Origin: Chloroflexota bacterium
GTDB lineage: Bacteria > Chloroflexota > Anaerolineae > B4-G1
NCBI GenBank assembly: GCA_003648125.1
Contig: QMOE01000014.1
Coordinates: 1 to 13,062 of the forward strand
Length of the DNA: 13,062 nt
Reading direction: 5' to 3'
Position numbers and translations under genes: made by a program. The notes below the pieces were generated by a model. The model was not told the origin of the DNA, searched no databases, and saw only the letters and a list, made by a program, of their open reading frames with translations. Shown here one piece after another: positions 1-5,579 of the stretch. Position 1 is the stretch's first letter. Every line of letters starts with the position of its first letter.

Positions 1-466
1 ACCCGCACATGATACAGTCGAACGAGATGTCGGCCAGTGCAGCGATGTCGCCCCGCATCCCGGCCGCCATGTAGGCGCGCACGTCAATATCCTGAGGGCA
101 GGCTTTGGTGCAGGCCCCGCAGCCCAGGCAGCGTAGCACTTCCGGGTAGAGGCTAAAGAGCGTGGTTGCCGTAGGTTCCAATTGGGTGATGTCGTATGTA
201 GCGCGCGGAGCCGGGAAGAAGGGAATCTGAGCCAGATACATGCCCGGTTGCACCACGGTCTGGCAGGCCAGGCCAAAGTAGAGCTTGGGGTCGCCCAGAA
301 TACGGTAGGCCGTGCCGCACGCTCCACAGAACCCTCCCCGGCAGCCCACACCGCGGATGAGTTGGTAGCCCGCATATTCCATCGCTTTCATGATCGTCAG
401 CGTTGGTGGTACCATGTATTGTTTCCCCATGATGTAAACGGGAATCAGGTCATTTTGTTCTTCCAT
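1..466 (-). CDS. 2Fe-2S/4Fe-4S iron-sulfur protein, SdhB/FrdB/TfrB-like (partial, C-terminus missing)
   Basis: The gene runs off the left edge: 155 residues are visible from an ATG at 466, preceded by an AGGAG ribosome site, and no stop is reached. Residues 42-68 form a plant-type 2Fe-2S site (C42, C47, C50 in GCRGGFCGAC, then C68). Residues 113-123 are a 4Fe-4S motif (CLGCGACTKAC), and C151xxC154 starts another. This order of 2Fe-2S then 4Fe-4S is that of succinate dehydrogenase/fumarate reductase iron-sulfur subunits and of the thiol:fumarate reductase subunit TfrB. It starts 5 nt after the stop of the FrhB-like gene, so it is in the same operon. I infer an electron-transfer subunit of the Hdr assembly or of a neighbouring flavoenzyme. 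Whether a CCG domain follows, as in TfrB, cannot be seen. Confidence 0.85.
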   Translation of the reverse strand, partial: MEEQNDLIPVYIMGKQYMVPPTLTIMKAMEYAGYQLIRGVGCRGGFCGACGTAYRILGDPKLYFGLACQTVVQPGMYLAQIPFFPAPRATYDITQLEPTATTLFSLYPEVLRCLGCGACTKACPQDIDVRAYMAAGMRGDIAALADISFDCIMCG

Positions 467-471
467 GGTTT

Positions 472-1572
472 TTACTCCTCTCCTACTTCCATCCACTCAT
501 CCTCGTGGAAGGTGACGAGCGGCAGCGGTTCCTCGACGTCTCTGCCGGGTACGTACTCGAACACTGCCTGTACCTCTTGCCCGATGGCGCGGAAAACTTG
601 TCCCACGGGCAGTTCGGTTGGGCACGCGCTGGTGCACATGCCACAGCCGACGCAGGAGAGTACCATGTGGTTGAGACGGGTCAGGTGGAACATCATTGTA
701 TCGGCCGGCAGCCGGTAGGCCCCTTTGCGATTGGCCCAGTTCATATACTGGGCTGGCTCGTGGTCAAATATGGGGCTCTTGAAGAGGCAGGTCTTGCAAT
801 AGCAGATGGGGCAGACCGTCATGCAGTTGTGGCAGCGGATACAGGCGGCGAATACGCCTTCGATGCTCTCTGTATCCAACCGCTGGCGGATCTCGGCAAA
901 GCGCTCGTCGCGCACCTGGGTGCGATTGGCAATGATTTTCTCTATCACCTCAGTTCGTTGCCCATCCCCCTCCACTGGGGCGAGGGCGAGCCTTGCCCCT
1001 ACGTCATCGGGCAGGGTGACCGGGATGCCGGCGGCCAAGTCCGCGCCGAACAGTTCCAGCGTGATGTCGGCGCTCTCGACCTGGGGCTTTTCGCACATCT
1101 GGCAGCCATCACGGAAGTTGTACCCTTCCTGCGGGGACAGGTCGCCGCTCTGGGCCGCTGCCAGGTAGGCTTGCATATCCACGTCCAGTTCTGTGTAGAC
1201 CGGTACATCGTAGGTTCCCAGGCAGTCCACGCCGATGGTCACCAGATCGTCCAGGCTGGCTTGCTTGAGCTTGATCAGTTCCACCAGCGCCCGCAGTTCG
1301 CACGGGCGCAGCACCGCGCCGATCTTGCCGCGCGGCTCGCGGACGGAGACGTTGCTCACCACTCGCGCTGCGTTCAGCCCCATCACCGGGGCCAGCGGGT
1401 TGGCCGCATCCAGCAGAGCGGGGTCGCTCACCAGCGCAGGTGTGATTGTGCCAGCGGGGGTCTCCATCGGCAGCAGCAGCGCGTCCACCACCTCGGCTTC
1501 CAGCAACTGCTTGAGGAACCCGCGCACGGCGGCCAGTGTGTCGTTATTCTCAACAGGTATACTAGTTTTCAT
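472..1572 (-). CDS. FrhB/FdhB-family iron-sulfur flavoprotein (F420 hydrogenase/dehydrogenase beta subunit-like)
   Basis: 366 residues; the ATG at 1572 follows a strong AAGGAGA site. RPCELRAL (residues 89-96) and IGVDCLG (113-119) are typical of the FrhB/FdhB family, whose members pass electrons between FAD and F420, NAD(P) or ferredoxin. C157xxC160 may bind another cluster. The C-terminal part has a cysteine-dense segment (C244, C247, C250, C254, C257, C259, C262) and a standard 4Fe-4S motif C307xxC310xxC313xxxC317. In classical FrhB the ferredoxin motifs are elsewhere, so this belongs to the longer 'formate dehydrogenase beta-like' group found beside MvhD and HdrA. It starts 18 nt after mvhD. 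Residues 192-199 are encoded by an in-frame inverted repeat (977-999). The substrate cannot be told from sequence; calling it an F420 or NAD enzyme would be a guess. Confidence 0.85.
   Translation of the reverse strand: MKTSIPVENNDTLAAVRGFLKQLLEAEVVDALLLPMETPAGTITPALVSDPALLDAANPLAPVMGLNAARVVSNVSVREPRGKIGAVLRPCELRALVELIKLKQASLDDLVTIGVDCLGTYDVPVYTELDVDMQAYLAAAQSGDLSPQEGYNFRDGCQMCEKPQVESADITLELFGADLAAGIPVTLPDDVGARLALAPVEGDGQRTEVIEKIIANRTQVRDERFAEIRQRLDTESIEGVFAACIRCHNCMTVCPICYCKTCLFKSPIFDHEPAQYMNWANRKGAYRLPADTMMFHLTRLNHMVLSCVGCGMCTSACPTELPVGQVFRAIGQEVQAVFEYVPGRDVEEPLPLVTFHEDEWMEVGEE
977..999. repeat. in-frame inverted repeat inside the FrhB-like gene
   Basis: Arms 977-985 (GGGGCGAGG) and 991-999 (CCTTGCCCC) pair with one G-T mismatch around GCGAG. 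It encodes residues 192-199 (GARLALAP) of the FrhB-like protein, in a linker between the central part and the C-terminal ferredoxin part. The reading frame is kept. Confidence 0.65.
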
Positions 1573-1590
1573 TGTATCTCCTTCCAGGAA

Positions 1591-2019
1591 TTACACTGCC
1601 CACTTTCGCCGCATTGGGTTAGGCCCTTTTTCCTTGAGAAAAGCGGTCATCTTGGTGACCGTCTCGGCAAAGCGGCCGCCCTCGCTGGCACTGATCCAGC
1701 GCAGCCAGACCCGTTCTTCGTCGAGGCCGGCGTGCTTGAGAATCTCTCTCAGCGCGATGATGCGCCGCCGGGCCTTGTAGTTGCCCGATTGGTAGTGACA
1801 GTCGTTGGGGTGACAGCCGCCAATGAGTACACCATCGGCTCCATCCAGCAGCGGCTTGAGCACGTATGTTGGATCCACCGAGCCGGAGCACATCAAGCGG
1901 ATGATGCGCACGTTGGGCGGATATTGCAGGCGCGACGTGCCCGCCAGGTCGGCCCCAGTGTACGTACACCAGTTGCACAGAAAGGCGACGATTTTTGGTT
2001 CGAAATTGTTTTCAGCCAT
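1591..2019 (-). CDS. mvhD: MvhD-like 2Fe-2S electron-transfer subunit (hydrogenase delta subunit family)
   Basis: 142 residues, the usual length of MvhD. The start is the ATG at 2019 after a GGGGG site; the frame is open further upstream, but that stretch has no family likeness and crosses an inverted repeat. The family cysteines are present: CNWC (C15, C18), MCSG (C44) and GGCHPNDCHY (C69, C74), which hold a 2Fe-2S cluster. In methanogens MvhD connects the Ni-Fe hydrogenase to HdrA; in bacteria it links HdrA to formate dehydrogenase, MetFV or other donors. Here it is followed by the FrhB-like gene and no hydrogenase is visible, so I infer that it joins one of the HdrA proteins to the FrhB-like or 2Fe-2S/4Fe-4S protein. 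It is preceded by 143 nt without genes. Confidence 0.93.
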   Translation of the reverse strand: MAENNFEPKIVAFLCNWCTYTGADLAGTSRLQYPPNVRIIRLMCSGSVDPTYVLKPLLDGADGVLIGGCHPNDCHYQSGNYKARRRIIALREILKHAGLDEERVWLRWISASEGGRFAETVTKMTAFLKEKGPNPMRRKWAV

Positions 2020-2162
2020 ATTGCCCCCTTGACAGATTAAGCTAACTCGGTATAACATTGTTGCAGTTGAGGTGTTGGACTCCCCAACTTGTTGTGGGTG
2101 TGGCGCGAAGAACTCGAACAAGTTGGGGAATCCAATGCGTCACCCACGCAAACTCCCAAAAA
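2020..2162. other. gap between hicA remnant and mvhD
   Basis: 143 nt with no credible gene. It contains a long imperfect inverted repeat (2075-2135) and, next to mvhD, a GGGGG ribosome site. I see no convincing promoter; a weak TATACC-like hexamer precedes mvhD without a well-spaced -35 box. Confidence 0.6.
2075..2135. repeat. inverted repeat, 19-nt arms, 23-nt loop
   Basis: Left arm 2075-2093 (TTGGACTCCCCAACTTGTT) and right arm 2117-2135 are inverse copies with one mismatch. There is no T-tract after it on either strand, so a Rho-independent terminator is unlikely. It lies in the leader of mvhD and would form a strong hairpin in the operon transcript. It could be a small mobile repeat, an mRNA stabiliser or a processing site. 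Confidence 0.8.
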
Positions 2163-2388
2163 CTATAATTTCTTCATAAACTCGTCTGGCGTCACTCTGG
2201 CCTGTCTCAAAATACCCCGCAATGTACCAACCGCCAGTTCGCGGTGCAGAGGGACGACGCATCCAACAGCGCCTCCTGATGTTTGTTTCTTGAGTACGAT
2301 GTGGCTACCGCGCTGCCGCACCTATTCAAAGCCCAACTGTTCCAGGGCGCGGATGGCCTCTTTGCCTGACACTCTACGCAACTTGCAT
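2163..2388 (-). pseudogene. hicA: hicA toxin remnant (frame lesion at start and in-frame TAG)
   Basis: Read in one frame, the strand encodes a recognisable HicA mRNA interferase of about 75 residues: KLRRVSGKEAIRALEQLGFE, a stop, then VRQRGSHIVLKK, GGAVGCVVPLHRELAVG and TLRGILRQARVTPDEF, ending at TAG 2165-2163. The dsRBD-like fold and the catalytic GSH histidine are present. Two lesions are visible. The only start, ATG at 2388-2386, is one base out of frame with KLRR: dropping base 2385 gives ATG AAG TTG CGT. In addition, TAG at 2324-2322 replaces a residue just before VRQRGSH. The toxin should therefore not be made. HicA normally cleaves mRNA and is held by HicB. A sequencing error could explain one lesion but hardly both. 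Confidence 0.8.
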
Positions 2389-2605
2389 ACGCCGCTCCGC
2401 TTACGACCGCCTCAAAAGTGGTCAACAAGGGTCTGGCAACTTGAGGTAGAAGGAACTCTTCCAGATAGAGTTCTGTTGCCTCTTTTAGATTGGCGACAGC
2501 TTCTTCAATAGTATATCCCTGGCTGACCGTTCCAACTTCGGGACACTCTGCGACGTACAGATCGTCCTCTTTGTGAAGAACCGCAGTAAACACTCGTATA
2601 GTCAT
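2207..2605 (-). CDS. hicB: HicB-like antitoxin, C-terminus extended by read-through into the hicA remnant
   Basis: The ATG at 2605 follows AAGGAG at good spacing, 34 nt after the preceding hdrA stop. Residues 1-68 match the short HicB antitoxin: a beta-rich partial RNase-H-like fold with YVAECPEVGTVSQGYTIEEA and KEATELYLEEF. Such proteins are usually about 70-80 residues, but the frame here runs to 132 residues. Residues from about 72 on are low-likeness sequence read from hicA in the wrong frame. Removing one base at 2385 (or adding two) would put a TAG after ...AAY-x-VA, giving about 76 residues, and would restore the hicA start as well. I infer that HicB was once normal and is now read through. 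It may still fold and bind DNA or RNA, but its toxin partner is broken. Confidence 0.75.
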   Translation of the reverse strand: MTIRVFTAVLHKEDDLYVAECPEVGTVSQGYTIEEAVANLKEATELYLEEFLLPQVARPLLTTFEAVVSGAAYASCVECQAKRPSAPWNSWALNRCGSAVATSYSRNKHQEALLDASSLCTANWRLVHCGVF

Positions 2606-2639
2606 ATCAGCATCTCCTTCTGCCGTAACTTGTAGTTTG

Positions 2640-4340
2640 CTACCCCACCAGCGCATCCACCTGCGCCAAAATTTGTTCCGGGGTAAAGTGGTGCAACTGG
2701 ATTGCCTTGGAGGGGCAGGCGGTGGCGCAGGCCCCGCATCCCTTACACAGCACCGCGTTGATCCGCGAGACGTTCCACAGCGGGTCGAGGGCCGCTGAGC
2801 CAAAGGGACACACGTCTACGCACATCCCGCACCCGGCGCACAAGTCGGTGTCCACCACCGCCGTCTCCGAAATCACCGGCACTGTGCCCCGTAGGAGAGG
2901 GATGAGCGCGGAAGATGCGGCCGCTTTTGCCTGGGCGACGGTGTCGGGGATGTCCTTTGGCCCCTGGCAGCAACCGGCCAGAAAGACGCCGTCCACTGCC
3001 GTATCCACCGGCCGCAACTTGGGGTGTATCTCCAGGAAAAAGCCGTCGGCCGAGCGCGGCAGCTTGAGCATGGTGGAAAGTTCGTCGGCGTCGGAGCGGG
3101 CCTCCATCCCTACTGCCAGCACCACCAGGTCCGCCTCAAAGTCAAATGGCTGGCCCAGCAGTGTATCTTCTCCTATCAATGCCACCCGACCATCGTGGCG
3201 GATGATCTCGGAGATGTTGCCGCGCCGGTAGAGCACTCCCGTGGCCCGTGCCTCGTCGTAGAATTCTTCGGCTCCTTTGCCAAATGTGCGCACGTCTATG
3301 TAAAAGACGGTCACGTCGGCCTCGGGCAATAGTTCCTTCACCTGGTGCGATTGCTTGGCGGTGTACATGCAACAGACCCGCGAGCAATAGGGGTGGCCTA
3401 TCTGCGCGTCCCGCGAACCGACGCACTGGATAAAGGCCACAGACCTGATAGGTTTTCCGAAACCTGTCAGGTCTTTTGTAGCCAGTCGTCGTTCCATCTC
3501 TAACGACGTGATGACGTTAGGGTATTGCCCGTAGCCCAACTCGGGCTTGCGGTGTGGGTCAAAGACATCATAGCCAGTGGCGATGATTATTGCCCCTACA
3601 CTTGGCGTAGACAAGTTTTCCTCTCCTTGCCTACTCTCCACTGTGACCTCAAAATTCCCCACATACCCTTCCACTCCGGTCACCTGTGAGTTTAGCAGGA
3701 CGGTGATGTTGGGATGAGATTGGACGCGCTCAATCAGCGGCTCTAACAGTTCCGGCACCGATTCCAGAGTAGGAAAGGTGCGGTCAAGTTCCGCCACGCG
3801 CCCGCCCAGGTGATCGTTCTTCTCCACCAGGTAGGTCGGGAAGCCGGCGTCGGCCACGTCAAGCGCGGCGGCCATGCCGGCGACACCTCCGCCGATGACG
3901 ACCGCTCTCGGTGTTACCCCGACTTCCCGCTCTTCCAGCGGTCCCAACAGGGCAGCTTTGGCTATCACTGAGGCGACCAGCCATTTTGCTTTTTCCGTCG
4001 CTTTTTCCCGGTCGGTGTGCACCCACGAGCATTGCTCGCGGATGTTTGCCATCTCCACCAGGTATGGGTTTAGGCCTTTCTGCTGCGCCGCTGTGCGGAA
4101 GGTAGGCTCGTGCATGCGGGGCGAGCAGGAAGCCACTACTACGCGGGTTAGCCCTTGCTCTTCAATATCCCGCTGAATCAACCCCTGACCAGGGTCGGAG
4201 CACATATAGAGATAGTCGCGGGCCACGACGACGCCCGGCAAAGTCGCCGCGAACTCTGCTACCTGCTTTACGTCCACATTGGCAGCGATGTTTGTGCCGC
4301 AGTGACAGATGTATACACCGATGCGGGGCTTTGGTTCCAT
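2640..4340 (-). CDS. hdrA: HdrA-like FAD/iron-sulfur protein (full-length, module 2)
   Basis: 566 residues from the ATG at 4340, with GGTGAGG six nt before it and only 1 nt after the HdrD-like stop; an upstream in-frame GTG (4352) would overlap that gene and is less likely. Order: N-terminal HdrA cluster region with C12xC14, C47, C72 (SCSPRMHEPTF) and C104; FAD-binding GGGVAG (150-155); IQCVGSRD (304-311) and YCSRVCCMYTAKQ (318-330); two C-terminal 4Fe-4S motifs, C501xxC504xxC507xxxC511 and C532xxC535xxC538xxxC542. HdrA is the flavin subunit that can bifurcate electrons between ferredoxin and a disulfide. Its architecture equals the second half of the fused HdrA at 7789-10794. Two in-frame inverted repeats fall in its loops (residues 236-245 and 289-300). 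It is soluble, with no signal or membrane segment. Confidence 0.93.
   Translation of the reverse strand: MEPKPRIGVYICHCGTNIAANVDVKQVAEFAATLPGVVVARDYLYMCSDPGQGLIQRDIEEQGLTRVVVASCSPRMHEPTFRTAAQQKGLNPYLVEMANIREQCSWVHTDREKATEKAKWLVASVIAKAALLGPLEEREVGVTPRAVVIGGGVAGMAAALDVADAGFPTYLVEKNDHLGGRVAELDRTFPTLESVPELLEPLIERVQSHPNITVLLNSQVTGVEGYVGNFEVTVESRQGEENLSTPSVGAIIIATGYDVFDPHRKPELGYGQYPNVITSLEMERRLATKDLTGFGKPIRSVAFIQCVGSRDAQIGHPYCSRVCCMYTAKQSHQVKELLPEADVTVFYIDVRTFGKGAEEFYDEARATGVLYRRGNISEIIRHDGRVALIGEDTLLGQPFDFEADLVVLAVGMEARSDADELSTMLKLPRSADGFFLEIHPKLRPVDTAVDGVFLAGCCQGPKDIPDTVAQAKAAASSALIPLLRGTVPVISETAVVDTDLCAGCGMCVDVCPFGSAALDPLWNVSRINAVLCKGCGACATACPSKAIQLHHFTPEQILAQVDALVG
3441..3474. repeat. in-frame palindromic element inside hdrA (15-nt arms, 4-nt loop)
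   Basis: Arms 3441-3455 (AGACCTGATAGGTTT) and 3460-3474 (AAACCTGTCAGGTCT) are inverse copies with one mismatch around the loop TCCG. The right arm itself contains the smaller palindrome ACCTG-T-CAGGT. It encodes residues 289-300 (KDLTGFGKPIRS), in a loop just before IQCVGSRD where the paralogues have unrelated residues. The reading frame is kept. Confidence 0.85.
3607..3634. repeat. weaker in-frame inverted repeat inside hdrA
   Basis: Arms 3607-3615 (GTAGACAAG) and 3626-3634 (CTTGCCTAC) pair with one mismatch around a 10-nt loop. They encode residues 236-245 of the HdrA (SRQGEENLST), a variable loop before GAIIIATGY. The fused paralogue is about three residues shorter here. It may be chance. 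Confidence 0.45.
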
Positions 4341-4341
4341 C

Positions 4342-5472
4342 CTATTCCTCACCCAGAGCCAGGTTGACCAACTCCATGATGTCCATCACCTGCAACTGCT
4401 CGTCCAACCCCTGTACCTTGACCGCGTCCTCCAGCGTCAGCAGGCAGAAGGGACAGGCCACGGCCAGAACCTCGGCCCCCGTCTCGGCCGCCTCGTGTAC
4501 TCGCTGGAAGGCCAGTCGTTCCTCGATGTTGGTTCCCTCGGCCCACATGCGCCCGCCGCCCCCCTCGCAACACAGGCTGCGCTCGCGGTTGCGGTCCATC
4601 TCGACCAACTCGATGCCGGGGATGGATTGGATGATAAAGCGCGGCTCGTCAAAGATGTGATTCTGCTTGCCCAGGAAGCAGGGATCGTGGTAGGTGACTT
4701 TTTTGTTGACCTCGTTGGGTAACTTTAGCCGACCCTGCTCGATCAACTCGGTGATGAGTTGGGTATAGTGCATTACCTCGATCCCATCCAGGCCGTATTC
4801 GTTCTTGAATGTGTTAAAGCTGTGGGGGGAGGTGGTCACCAGCCGGCTCGCGCCTATGCTGCGGATCAACTCTCCGTTTTCCTCGACCAACATCTCGAAC
4901 AACCCCGCCTCACCCATGCGGCGTACTTCATTGCCGCTGCAACTCTCCTCGCTGCCCAGCGTACCAAAGTCCAACCCGGCCTGGTTAAATGCCCTGACCA
5001 GCGCCCGCGCGACCGGTTGTACCCGCAGGTCGTAGGAGGCGGTGCAACCGACATAGTAAAGCAACTCGCATCCTTCCTGGGCACGTTTGATCTCTAGCTC
5101 CTCGGCCCAGGCTGTCCGGTCTTCCCGCGCCATGCCGTTGGGGTTCCCCTGGCGAAAGATGCCCATCAGCGCCGTGCCAATTGTCTCCGGGACGCGCCCG
5201 CTTTCCACTAATTGACCCCGCAGGCTAATGATCAGTTCCGCCGGCTTGACGTCCTTGGGACAACGCTCGACGCAGGTGAAGCAGGTGGTGCAGTCCCACA
5301 GCTCCTCGTGCGCGTTCACGTCCAGTTCCGGCTCCACCAGCATATTATAAATCAGGCTGCGGATGTTCAGCACCGTCTTGCGCGCCACCGGGCAGCCACC
5401 AGTACATTTGCCGCATTGGATGCAGCCAAAGAGTTCTAGTTGCTCGGTCATCGCCTGTGTCTTCAATGCCAT
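4342..5472 (-). CDS. HdrD-like protein (HdrC-HdrB fusion, CCG-domain iron-sulfur protein, module 2)
   Basis: 376 residues. N-terminal HdrC-like part: C17xxC20xxC23xxxC27 and C61xxC64xxC67xxxC71. C-terminal HdrB-like part with two CCG regions. CCG2 is complete: C265, C301-C302, C340PFC343. CCG1 has C143 and C178, but S215-P-H-S218 where CPxC is expected, so two ligands are missing. The family (HdrD, GlpC, LutA and relatives) reduces disulfides or passes electrons to partner oxidoreductases. It lies 107 nt after the short HdrA and 1 nt before the full HdrA. Start choice is uncertain: ATG at 5472 touches GGGAGG with no spacer, while TTG at 5466 has six nt of spacing and ATG at 5451 is a further option; the cysteine motifs are unaffected. 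No membrane segment. Confidence 0.9.
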   Translation of the reverse strand: MALKTQAMTEQLELFGCIQCGKCTGGCPVARKTVLNIRSLIYNMLVEPELDVNAHEELWDCTTCFTCVERCPKDVKPAELIISLRGQLVESGRVPETIGTALMGIFRQGNPNGMAREDRTAWAEELEIKRAQEGCELLYYVGCTASYDLRVQPVARALVRAFNQAGLDFGTLGSEESCSGNEVRRMGEAGLFEMLVEENGELIRSIGASRLVTTSPHSFNTFKNEYGLDGIEVMHYTQLITELIEQGRLKLPNEVNKKVTYHDPCFLGKQNHIFDEPRFIIQSIPGIELVEMDRNRERSLCCEGGGGRMWAEGTNIEERLAFQRVHEAAETGAEVLAVACPFCLLTLEDAVKVQGLDEQLQVMDIMELVNLALGEE

Positions 5473-5479
5473 CCTCCCA

Positions 5480-5516
5480 GGATTTTAGATTTGGTGATTG
5501 CGGATTGATGGATTTG
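5480..5516. repeat. short degenerate GATT-type tandem repeat
   Basis: On the plus strand the units GATTTTA, GATTTG, GTGATTGC, GGATTGAT and GGATTTGC follow one another. It lies in the 107-nt gap between the short HdrA stop and the HdrD-like start. Degenerate heptamer-like filler of this kind is common between genes in some large bacterial genomes. No function is evident. Confidence 0.5.
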
Positions 5517-5579
5517 CCCGCTTGACGCAGCGTTCCCAAATTTCGAATCCACCTGATCTTTGCCACTTTTGGTCATCTG

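Noticed and set aside
505..2040. Plus-strand open frame of 511 codons
   Set aside because: It lies antisense to the FrhB-like and mvhD genes, shows no family motifs and is His/Gln/Ala-rich as expected for the shadow of GC-rich genes.
2020..2121. N-terminal extension of the MvhD-like protein by 34 residues
   Set aside because: The extension crosses the inverted repeat, is unlike MvhD and ignores the good ribosome site at the ATG at 2019.
2322..2324. TAG in hicA read as pyrrolysine or recoded
   Set aside because: The gene also has a frame lesion at its start, and nothing suggests amber recoding; decay is simpler.
5473..5579. Terminator or promoter in the gap before the HdrD-like gene
   Set aside because: No hairpin with a T-tract and no well-spaced -35/-10 pair; only short degenerate repeats.
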